Assembly (NCBI GenBank): GCA_019634575.1
Contig: JAHCAY010000001.1
Coordinates: forward strand, 2,232,001 to 2,296,000
Direction of reading: 5' to 3'
Length of the DNA stretch: 64,000 nucleotides
Origin: Candidatus Didemnitutus sp.
GTDB taxonomy: Bacteria > Verrucomicrobiota > Verrucomicrobiia > Opitutales > Opitutaceae
Part shown: piece after piece, positions 54,512-62,475 of the stretch
How positions within the stretch are numbered: the first letter of the stretch is position 1
How the letters are laid out: every line of letters begins with the position of its first letter
Made by a program: the position numbers and the translations under genes
Notes under the pieces: model-generated
Seen by the model: only the letters and a program-made list of their open reading frames with translations
The model's database searches: none
What the model was told of the DNA's origin: nothing

Positions 54512-57500
54512 ATGGCTCAATTCCTGACCCCCGATCCGAAAATCGAAGCCGCCGTTCGCGCCAAGGGCGAACAGCTCTTTGCCCTCATGGACAAGCAGCC
54601 GCCGCCGGCGCTGTTCTCGAAGAAGGGCGCCTACGCCCGCCTCATGGACTGGTCGATGAAGGACCCGGCGTTCAAGACGCAGCTCTTCCGCTTCGTGGAC
54701 GTCCTCCCTTCGCTCAACTCCTCCGGCGAAATCGTCCGCCACCTCCAGGAATATCTCGGCGACAAAGCCGTCGAGCTGAACCCCGCGCTGAAGGCCGGCC
54801 TCGCCGCTTCGTCGTTCGCCCCCGCGCTCGTCGCCGGCCCAGTGAAGGCGCAGATCGTCGACATGGCCGGGCAATTCGTCGCCGGCGAGACGGGCGAAGA
54901 CCTGCTCAAGCAGATCAAAAAGAACATCAAGCTCGGCATCGCCACGACCATCGACCTCCTCGGCGAAGCCGTCGTGAGCGAAGAAGAGGCCGACGTGTTC
55001 CTGAAGCGCAACCTCGAGATCCTCGACTCCGTTTCGAAATTCTACGCGAAGGAGCCCGAGCCGTGCTTCTCCGATCTCGGCCCCGACAACAAGCCGCTCC
55101 CGCGCCTCAATCTCTCGGTCAAGATCTCCGCGCTTACGCCCGACGTCCACCCGGCCGACCCGGAAAACTCGATCAAAGCGCTCAAGCATCGCCTCCGCCC
55201 GATTCTCCGCCGCGCCATCGAAGTCGGCGCGCTCGTGAACTTCGACATGGAGAGCTACAAGCTGAAGGACCTCACGCTCGCGCTCTTCAAATCCATCTTC
55301 GAGGAACCCGAGTTCTCCCAGAAACCCGCCATTGGCATCGCGATGCAGGTCTACCTGCGCGACGCCGAGCCGGACATCCGCGACATCGTCGCCTGGGCGC
55401 GCAAACACAACCGCCCGCTCAACATCCGTCTCGTGAAAGGCGCGTATTGGGACGCCGAAACCGTCCTCGCCCAGCAGCGCGAGTGGCCGATCCCCGTCTG
55501 GCAAAAAAAGCCGGAGTCCGACGCGAACTACGAGAAGATGACCGTCTTCCTCCTCGAGAACGCCGACATCATCACGCCGAACTTCGCTTCGCACAACGTC
55601 CGCACCGTCTCGCACGCCATCGTGCAAGCCGAGCGCCTCGGCGTGCACCCGAAGCACTACGAATTCCAAGCGCTCTACGGCATGGCCGACGAGTTGAAGG
55701 CCGCGCTGCTCCAGATGGGCCACCGCGTCCGCGAATACAGCGCCATCGGAGAGCTCCTCCCGGGCATGGCGTATCTCGTGCGCCGCCTCCTCGAAAACAC
55801 CTCGAACGAAGGCTTCCTCCGCATCAAGAACATGGGCGAAGCCTCGAAGGAGCAGCTCCTCGGCAATCCGGTCAACGCCCTCGCCGCCGCCACCGAACCG
55901 CTCGCGCGCAAGCCGCGCCCGGCCGGCGCATTCGTCAACGCCGCCAACACCGACTACACCATCGCCGCCAATCGCGAGAAGCAGCGCGCCGCGCTGAAAC
56001 AGTTCGAAGCGACCCAGCTCGGCAAGAAGTGGCCCGTGATCATCAACGGCAAGAAGGTCACCGACCGCCCATTCCTCCCGTCCGTCAACCCCGCGCGTCC
56101 CGCGCAAGTCGTCGGTTACTGGGCGAAGGGCACGGTGCAGGACGCCGAGGACGCCGTCGCAGCCTCCGTCGCGTTCTTCCCGAAGTGGCGCGCCACGCCG
56201 GTCGACGATCGCGCCAAGATGCTTGAGCGCGCCGCCGACCTCATGGAGTCGCGCCGCATGGAGATTAATTCGCTCCTCATCCTCGAAGGCGCGAAGCCGT
56301 GGGTCGAAGCCGATGCCGACACCTCGGAGGCGATCGACTTCCTGCGCTTCTACGCCGTCGAGATGCGCCGCATGGCCAAGCCCGTCGTCACGCAGCGCGT
56401 GCCCGGTGAACACTGCGTGCAGCAGTGGACGCCGCGCGGCGTCGGCGTGTCCGTCGCGCCGTGGAATTTCCCGCTCGCGATCCTCACCGGCCTCACGGTC
56501 GCTCCGCTCGTCGCCGGCAATTGCATGATCATCAAACCGGCGCGCCAGACGTCGATCATCGGCGCGTTCCTGATGGACATCCTCACGCAGGCCGGTGTGC
56601 CCGCGGGCGCGTTGCACTACCTCCCCTGCTCCGGCGCCGACGCTGGCGCGCATCTCGTCGCGCACCCGAAGATCGACTTCATCGCCTTCACCGGCTCGCG
56701 CGAAGTCGGCCTTGGCATTTACGAGGAGGCGGGCAAGACGCGCCCCGGCCAGCGCAACCTCAAGAAGGTCGTCTGCGAGATGGGCGGCAAGAACGCCATG
56801 ATCATCGACAACGACGCCGACATCGACGAGGCGATCCCCGCGTGCCTCTACAGCGCGTTCGGCTTCGCCGGCCAGAAGTGCTCCGCGCTCTCGCGCCTCA
56901 TCGTGCTCGAAGGCGTCTACGACAAATTCGTCGAGCGCTTCCTCTCCGCGTGCCCGACCTTCCCCGTCGGCGATCCGTCACTCCCCGGCACCATCGTCAA
57001 TCCGGTCATCGACGAAGCCGCGCAGAAATCGATCCTCGGCTACATCGAGGCCGGCAAGAAGGAGTCGAAGCTCGCCTGGCAAGCCACACTCACGCCCGAG
57101 CAGATCGCGAGCGGCGGCTACTTTGTGCCGCCGACGGTGTTCACCGGCTGCAAGCCCGACCACAAGATCGTCCGCGAGGAGATCTTCGGACCGGTCGTCG
57201 CGATCCTGAAGGCGAAGGATCTCGACGAGGCCTTCGCGATGGCGAACGACAACGACTACGCACTCACCGGCGGCTTCTTCTCGCGCAGCCCGCGCGCGAT
57301 CGAGCGCGCCCGCGAGGAGTTCCTCGTCGGCAATCTCTACATCAACCGCGGCAACACCGGAGCCATCGTGGAGCGCCATCCGTTCGGCGGCTTCAAGATG
57401 TCCGGCGGCGGCACCAAGGCCGGCGGCCGCGAGTATTTGGAAAACTTCCTCTTCCCGCGTCTCATCGCGGAAAACGTTCTCCGCCGTGGCTTCACCCCGC

Positions 57501-57517
57501 CCGAGGAGAACGAGTAA
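54512..57517 (+). CDS. putA: Bifunctional proline dehydrogenase / delta-1-pyrroline-5-carboxylate dehydrogenase
   Basis: A 1,001-residue bifunctional enzyme oxidising proline to glutamate. The FAD-binding proline dehydrogenase barrel occupies about 60-450 (LNLSVKISALTPD, FDMESYKLKDLTL, IRLVKGAYWDAE, FASHNVRTVSHA). The aldehyde dehydrogenase part follows (VSVAPWNFPLAILTG, FTGSREVGLGIYEE, Glu756 in VCEMGGKNAM, catalytic Cys790 in GFAGQKCSAL). There is no N-terminal ribbon-helix-helix DNA-binding domain, so it is not an autoregulator like the E. coli protein. ATG 54512 gives the expected N-terminus. A terminator follows at 57590. Confidence 0.96.
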   Translation: MAQFLTPDPKIEAAVRAKGEQLFALMDKQPPPALFSKKGAYARLMDWSMKDPAFKTQLFRFVDVLPSLNSSGEIVRHLQEYLGDKAVELNPALKAGLAASSFAPALVAGPVKAQIVDMAGQFVAGETGEDLLKQIKKNIKLGIATTIDLLGEAVVSEEEADVFLKRNLEILDSVSKFYAKEPEPCFSDLGPDNKPLPRLNLSVKISALTPDVHPADPENSIKALKHRLRPILRRAIEVGALVNFDMESYKLKDLTLALFKSIFEEPEFSQKPAIGIAMQVYLRDAEPDIRDIVAWARKHNRPLNIRLVKGAYWDAETVLAQQREWPIPVWQKKPESDANYEKMTVFLLENADIITPNFASHNVRTVSHAIVQAERLGVHPKHYEFQALYGMADELKAALLQMGHRVREYSAIGELLPGMAYLVRRLLENTSNEGFLRIKNMGEASKEQLLGNPVNALAAATEPLARKPRPAGAFVNAANTDYTIAANREKQRAALKQFEATQLGKKWPVIINGKKVTDRPFLPSVNPARPAQVVGYWAKGTVQDAEDAVAASVAFFPKWRATPVDDRAKMLERAADLMESRRMEINSLLILEGAKPWVEADADTSEAIDFLRFYAVEMRRMAKPVVTQRVPGEHCVQQWTPRGVGVSVAPWNFPLAILTGLTVAPLVAGNCMIIKPARQTSIIGAFLMDILTQAGVPAGALHYLPCSGADAGAHLVAHPKIDFIAFTGSREVGLGIYEEAGKTRPGQRNLKKVVCEMGGKNAMIIDNDADIDEAIPACLYSAFGFAGQKCSALSRLIVLEGVYDKFVERFLSACPTFPVGDPSLPGTIVNPVIDEAAQKSILGYIEAGKKESKLAWQATLTPEQIASGGYFVPPTVFTGCKPDHKIVREEIFGPVVAILKAKDLDEAFAMANDNDYALTGGFFSRSPRAIERAREEFLVGNLYINRGNTGAIVERHPFGGFKMSGGGTKAGGREYLENFLFPRLIAENVLRRGFTPPEENE

Positions 57518-57589
57518 GCAAACCCCCAGCCCGAAAGGGCGACAATACCAAGCACACGCCATTGCTGGCTGTTACCCACCCAAGAAACT

Positions 57590-57617
57590 GGCGCGCCGAA
57601 ACCCGGCGCGCCTTTTT
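57590..57617 (+). terminator. Rho-independent terminator of putA
   Basis: GGCGCGCC at 57590-57597 pairs with its copy at 57605-57612 across a 7-base loop, followed by five Ts. It lies about 70 bases past the putA stop. Confidence 0.85.
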
Positions 57618-57659
57618 CTTGTTCCTCTCCGCCGCATCGCCACGACGACGCCGGTAAAT

Positions 57660-60600
57660 TCACCACTTCAGCGAGCGGTAAATTGTCCGGTAGTAACCCC
57701 AGAACGAATCCTCGGAGGTGACGACCTCGCGTTGCACGGCGAGGGTCTTCGGCACCTCTCCGAGGCGTTGCACTTCTTCGTAGTCCTTGCGCGCAATCGC
57801 CGCGAGCACCTTGCCGTGATGGCCGAAATATTCCGGGTTCTCGACGTAGTCGGTCACCACGAAGCGTTTGTCCTTTTTCTCCGGCGGCTCTGGCATCCTC
57901 CAAGTGAGCTGGTCCTTGAATTCGTGCAGATCGATCCACGCGGTCTCGATCACGCCCTTCACCGCCTCGGGATCGAGGTAGCATGCGCGCTCGAACGCGA
58001 GATTGCGTGCGGCCTTCTCGAAGATCACGGCGTGCAGGTAGCGCGCGATTTCCGTCCGACCTTTGGGGCGATCGTCCAGGTAAGCGGCTCGCCAGCGGAT
58101 CTCCTCCTCGAATTTCCTGAAGTTTTCCCGGTGCTTCGGGAGTTTTGCGGCGGCGAGCGCCTTCTCGAAGAAGCCCAGCACCTCGCTGCCCTTCACGAAG
58201 TGGCCGTCCATATCGACGTAGCCGAGCAGCGCCCGCAGGAAGAGCACATTTTCGCCGTCCTCGTTCGAGTCGTCGCGACTGCGATCCGTGGGATGTCGCA
58301 CGACCTCGAGCGCGTCCGCCTCCTTGAGCTTCGCGCGGGCGACGTCGAATTTCCCGGCGAACAAGGCTTCGAGTCCCGCGCTCGCCGCCGCTTCGGATTG
58401 CGCCTTGCGCAGGAGGTAGCGCTCACTGTTCACGCCCGCCTCCGTCTTGGCCGCGTAGTCGAAGTCTCCTGCGGCGAAAGCCAGCCGGAATTCGAGCAGG
58501 TCAGCGCCTTTCAGGTTTTTCCAACGCGACTCCGTCTTCAGTTCGAGCAGGCGCCGCATCAGCGCGGTGCAGTCTGCGTTCAATTTTTTCAACGCAGCCG
58601 CGTCGAGATCCTCCGAGTGAAAACTCCACACGTTCCGGCCCTTGTCGAAGAGTGGCTCGACCAGCGGCGCGAGCGCGCGCAGTCGCAGCTCCGGCGCGAC
58701 GAGCGCGAACGACGCACTGTCCTTCGCGTTGGCCTCGGCGGGTCGCAGCGCTTCGCTCGCATCGGTGATCCAAGCGGGAATGATCTGCGCCCAGGTCCAT
58801 TGCAGCCCGACGGCGGGCACGGCGCGCAACTCCGCCGCGATCTCCGGCAGCGGTGGTGCGCGGCGCGTGCGGTTCACTTCCTCGATCCACGCCGTGAGGT
58901 CGGCGTAGGCCGTGGCGGCGGGTGACGCGCCGCGCAGTGAGCGCACGAACGCGCTCACCTCCGCCGGGAAAACGTCATTGTTCGTCGTCGGCAGCTGGAG
59001 GTTCTCGATCGCGTAGCCGAGCTGATTGCGCTGCTCGAGCAACGGCAGCAAATCAAGCGTGCCGACGAGGTCACCGGCCTTGCGCCGCAGTTGCGCCAGC
59101 GTGAGCAGAAACGGCCGATCGTGAATCTGGATCGCACCGACGTAGGTCGCGTAATCCGCCTCGAAACTCCGGGCGATCTGTCGCCACGGGAGCGGGCCCG
59201 GCAGCGTTTTCTCCTCGGCGAGCAACTGCCGCAGCTTCCACGCGCGGCTTTCAAGGCGGGCGAAGATCGGCTCGGCCTCGGCGGCTTTCGGTGCGCCGAG
59301 GTGCGGCGGAAGCCAGTCGTCGAAATGCGCGTGCAACGGGCGGTGCGGTGCGGCTTCCGCATTCTGGTCTGCTTCGAGCGTCGGATAGTTTGCGCACACG
59401 TTGCTCATGCGAATCAACTGCTCGATGCGCGCCGTGCATTCTTCGCGGCGCGCGGCGTCAGTCTCCGGCACGGTCAACCGCTCGAAGGTCGCGAGCGCAG
59501 CGCCGATGCGGTAATGATCGCCGAGGCGCAGCGCGTCAGCCGGCGTGTCGAGGGCGTTGTCGACCGAGAACGGTTCGAGCTGCGCCTGCCAGAGCGCGAT
59601 CGCGCGCGTCAGGCGCGCGTCGCGGGGCACGAGCGGCGCGCCGCCGGTGATTTCGGCCACGGCGTTCAACAGGTCGCCATCGGGCCAGGCCGACGGGAGC
59701 GCCGACACCGTGCTGAGCGGCCAGTTCGGTGCGACGCTGCGGAGCCGCGCGAGATTCTCGGCAGCGAGCACCGCGCTGGCCGCGTCGCCCTCGTTGGGCG
59801 TGGAGGCAAAAAGCTGCGCCGCTCTCTCAAGCTCCGCGCGAAAGGTCGTGAGCTCAGACGCGGGCTCGGCTCCCACGCGCAGCGCCAGCCAAGTGGCGAA
59901 CAACCGGCGGCGCGCGGCAAGCGTCGGCCGCGCGAGCTCGGTCGTGGCGAGATTTTCCGCCGACGTGCGCAGCTGCGCGAATCTCGCGCTGCGGCCGGCC
60001 ATCGACTCCGGCTCGTTCCGACGCTGCCGCGCCTGCGCGACTTGCGTCTCGATCAGGAATCGCGTTGCGGCCAGCTCGGGCGCGCCGGGTTCCAGCCGCG
60101 CACAGGCGACACGGGCCGCTTCGAGTTGCGCGCGCAGACGCGCCACCGCCGGCAATTCCGCCGCACCGAGCGCCACGGCGGACTGCAGGAGCTCCTCCGT
60201 GGTCTCGATCTGGCCGTTTTCGAACGCCGTCGTCGCGTCCTCCAACAGTGCGTCCAACTGGAATGGCCCGAAATCGTAGGGCGACTCCGCGAGGTCGTCG
60301 GCCACGAGCGCGCCTTTTTGCTGGCGCCAGAAAACGTGTCCGGCGATCCGTGCGAGTGCCGCGGGGCGGATGTCGGCGGTCTCGGCGGACACGGCGAAGG
60401 CGTCCGGGAATTCGTTCCTCAGCTCGTCGAGGCGCGTCCGCGCCGCGTCGACGCGCCCGGTCTTCACGCCCGCCCAAGCGAGTCCGGCGCGCGCGGTGGC
60501 GTCGCGCGGGGATTTTTGGAGCACGGCGAAGAAGTCCTGTTCCGCGAGCTTCCACTGTTCGAGTCGCAGCAGCCACACGCCGCGTTCGCACAAAAACGCG

Positions 60601-60773
60601 AGCCGCGCTTCGCCGTCCGTCGGCTCGGCTGGTGCCGCGATGGCGGGGTCGATCCGCGCGCGGGCGCTGCGGCAGGCGTCGGTTTCACGCGCGCGGAGGA
60701 CGCTCGCGCCGGAGAGCAGAGCGCCCAGCGTCAGCGGAAGGAGAAGGCGGGCAAATTCCCGGGGGATTTTCAT
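57660..60773 (-). CDS. Large exported protein of unknown function with N-terminal tetratricopeptide-like region
   Basis: A 1,037-residue protein starting at ATG 60773 (60791 is an alternative). The signal peptide (LLLPLTLGALLSGASVLRARE) directs it out of the cytoplasm. The first ~130 mature residues look like two or three tetratricopeptide units (EQWKLAEQDFFAVLQKSPRDATARAGLAWA-type, then DAARTRLDELRNEFPDAF). The rest is mostly alpha-helical with no recognised domain. It ends with a Trp/Tyr-rich segment (SEDSFWGYYRTIYRSLKW). The spectrum of helices suggests an all-repeat scaffold rather than an enzyme. It is oriented toward putA and stands alone as a transcription unit. Confidence 0.75.
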   Translation of the reverse strand: MKIPREFARLLLPLTLGALLSGASVLRARETDACRSARARIDPAIAAPAEPTDGEARLAFLCERGVWLLRLEQWKLAEQDFFAVLQKSPRDATARAGLAWAGVKTGRVDAARTRLDELRNEFPDAFAVSAETADIRPAALARIAGHVFWRQQKGALVADDLAESPYDFGPFQLDALLEDATTAFENGQIETTEELLQSAVALGAAELPAVARLRAQLEAARVACARLEPGAPELAATRFLIETQVAQARQRRNEPESMAGRSARFAQLRTSAENLATTELARPTLAARRRLFATWLALRVGAEPASELTTFRAELERAAQLFASTPNEGDAASAVLAAENLARLRSVAPNWPLSTVSALPSAWPDGDLLNAVAEITGGAPLVPRDARLTRAIALWQAQLEPFSVDNALDTPADALRLGDHYRIGAALATFERLTVPETDAARREECTARIEQLIRMSNVCANYPTLEADQNAEAAPHRPLHAHFDDWLPPHLGAPKAAEAEPIFARLESRAWKLRQLLAEEKTLPGPLPWRQIARSFEADYATYVGAIQIHDRPFLLTLAQLRRKAGDLVGTLDLLPLLEQRNQLGYAIENLQLPTTNNDVFPAEVSAFVRSLRGASPAATAYADLTAWIEEVNRTRRAPPLPEIAAELRAVPAVGLQWTWAQIIPAWITDASEALRPAEANAKDSASFALVAPELRLRALAPLVEPLFDKGRNVWSFHSEDLDAAALKKLNADCTALMRRLLELKTESRWKNLKGADLLEFRLAFAAGDFDYAAKTEAGVNSERYLLRKAQSEAAASAGLEALFAGKFDVARAKLKEADALEVVRHPTDRSRDDSNEDGENVLFLRALLGYVDMDGHFVKGSEVLGFFEKALAAAKLPKHRENFRKFEEEIRWRAAYLDDRPKGRTEIARYLHAVIFEKAARNLAFERACYLDPEAVKGVIETAWIDLHEFKDQLTWRMPEPPEKKDKRFVVTDYVENPEYFGHHGKVLAAIARKDYEEVQRLGEVPKTLAVQREVVTSEDSFWGYYRTIYRSLKW

Positions 60774-60877
60774 CGGCTCGATGGACGGCATGCGCAACGC
60801 GCCGGGAACCGCAATCGGCCCTGTCGGCGCAGTCGAAATGCAGCCGCGCCTCTCCCGCCATCGCAATCCCCAGCCGC

Positions 60878-60903
60878 GGGCCTACGCGGTTTCGCGTAGG
60901 CCC
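60878..60903. repeat. Perfect 11-bp hairpin downstream of the flavin oxidoreductase
   Basis: Arms 60878-60888 and 60893-60903 are perfect inverted repeats around a 4-base loop. There is no T-run on either side, so it is either a Rho-assisted stop for the minus-strand gene ending at 60947 or a small intergenic repeat. Confidence 0.5.
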
Positions 60904-60946
60904 CCAGAGCAAACGGAGCAAAGGTCCGGCCGGTGGGACTGAGCGT

Positions 60947-62374
60947 CTACACGCCGGCGTAAGCCAGCACGTCGTCGACGCCGTAGTCGGTCGCACCGGG
61001 TTTGAGATAGCGCGCGATGCCGCGCACGTCGTCGCCGGCGGTGACGATGGGCGGCTCGACGGCGCCATCGGCACTGCGCTGACCGAGGCCGATCGCGGCG
61101 AGCAGACCGTTGCAGAGGCATTTGCGACCCGTCGTTTCGGCGATGTCGCCGCCTTTGGCCGCAAACTTATCGGCGGGCGCGGCAGGGCAGCGGAAGCCGA
61201 CCGCGCCGTCCGGCTGCGCATAGGCGTCGCGTAGATAGCCGAGGTCGCACTTGCGCGCGCGGGCGTCGTAGACGGCGGGATCGGCGACAGTGCCGGGCAG
61301 ATCGACGACCTTGAACGGCATGCCGGTGGGCGACGCGCGCGGATCGGTGCGCAGATCGAGCGCGCCCTCGCGTGCTTTCGCGAGCGCGGCGGCTTTGATC
61401 TCAGGCGTGAGTCCGCTCTCGCGGCAGAAGGCGAACGGTGTGCCGACTTGCACGCCACTGGCGCCGGCGGCTTCGGCGGCGCGGAGCGCTTCGGGCGTCG
61501 CTTGCGAACCGGCGAGGTAGAACGGCAGGCCGATGGCTTTGATGGCGTTCAGGTCCGGCGTGTCACGCGGGCCGTAGATCGGTTCGCCGCGCTCGTTGAG
61601 CGTCGTGCCGCCGCGCGGCGGAGCATTGTGGCCGCCGGCGGTCGCGCCTTCGACGACGAAGCCGTCGACCTTGCCGCTGGACTTGCGGGCGAGCGTAAGG
61701 GCGAGGACCGACGAGGAAACGATCGCGAGGAAGCGCGGACGCGGCAGCGCGATTTTTTCGCCTGGCAACAGCGTGGCGGGATCGAGCGTGATGGCGTGCT
61801 CGTCCTTCGTGCCTTCGACAGTTACGCGCATCTCGGCTTTCTCGCCGACGGCGAAGCGATCGAGAATGCCGGGGATGGATTTCGGAATGCCGGCGCCCAT
61901 CAGCACGTAGTCGACCTTGGCGAGCATCGCGCCGTAGAGCGACGCGAGCGTGGGGAGCTGGATTTTTTCGAGGAGATTGAGGCCGACGATGCCGTCGTGT
62001 TTTTCTTTCGCGAGGTAGACTTCGACGAAGTTCGCCGCCGCCGTGAGACCGAGCAGCTCGGCGGCAGAATCGAGCGAGAACATCGGTGCAAGCCTGTAGG
62101 GCTGGCCGCGAGCGATGCCGCCGGAAACGAAGTATTTTTCAAGGATCTGCGAGACGTTCGGCAGCGGGCAGGCGGCGAGCGCGCGGCGCATCGCGCCGTC
62201 GAGATCGCCGTCCTGCAAGCGGCGGACGAAGACGGTGTTGAGCGCCGTGCCGGAAACGACACCGAGGTGACCGCGCAACGACACCGCGCGAGCGAGATTC
62301 CAGTTTGATACGCCGATGCCCATGCCGCCTTGAATCAAGCGCGGCCAGTGCGTGGGAGGATTGGTCCAATGCAT
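60947..62374 (-). CDS. FMN-dependent nitronate monooxygenase / 2-nitropropane dioxygenase-like protein
   Basis: A 475-residue TIM-barrel flavoprotein. ATG 62374 is chosen because GGAGG (complement at 62379-62383) lies four bases upstream; the longer form from 62413 lacks a site. Motifs: PRLIQGGMGIGVSNWNLA at the N-terminus, LGVVSGTALN, VDYVLMGAGIPKSIP, VEGATAGGHNAPPRGG (FMN phosphate and His) and YLAGSQATPEALRAAEAAGASGVQVGT-type sequence at the second phosphate site. It is about 100 residues longer than class I nitronate monooxygenases, the extra part being a Cys-containing C-terminal segment (CDLGYLRDAY, RKCLCNGLLAAIG). PfaD-like enoyl reductases are similar in length. The physiological substrate is unknown. 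Confidence 0.8.
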   Translation of the reverse strand: MHWTNPPTHWPRLIQGGMGIGVSNWNLARAVSLRGHLGVVSGTALNTVFVRRLQDGDLDGAMRRALAACPLPNVSQILEKYFVSGGIARGQPYRLAPMFSLDSAAELLGLTAAANFVEVYLAKEKHDGIVGLNLLEKIQLPTLASLYGAMLAKVDYVLMGAGIPKSIPGILDRFAVGEKAEMRVTVEGTKDEHAITLDPATLLPGEKIALPRPRFLAIVSSSVLALTLARKSSGKVDGFVVEGATAGGHNAPPRGGTTLNERGEPIYGPRDTPDLNAIKAIGLPFYLAGSQATPEALRAAEAAGASGVQVGTPFAFCRESGLTPEIKAAALAKAREGALDLRTDPRASPTGMPFKVVDLPGTVADPAVYDARARKCDLGYLRDAYAQPDGAVGFRCPAAPADKFAAKGGDIAETTGRKCLCNGLLAAIGLGQRSADGAVEPPIVTAGDDVRGIARYLKPGATDYGVDDVLAYAGV

Positions 62375-62475
62375 GACGCCTCCATTGCGAGGCCGTTCGG
62401 TGTGCTCGGTCAATGGCGCGACCGGTCACCTTGCCGCATATCTTGGCGAATGCTGGGCGTGGATGCGCCGCGGCG

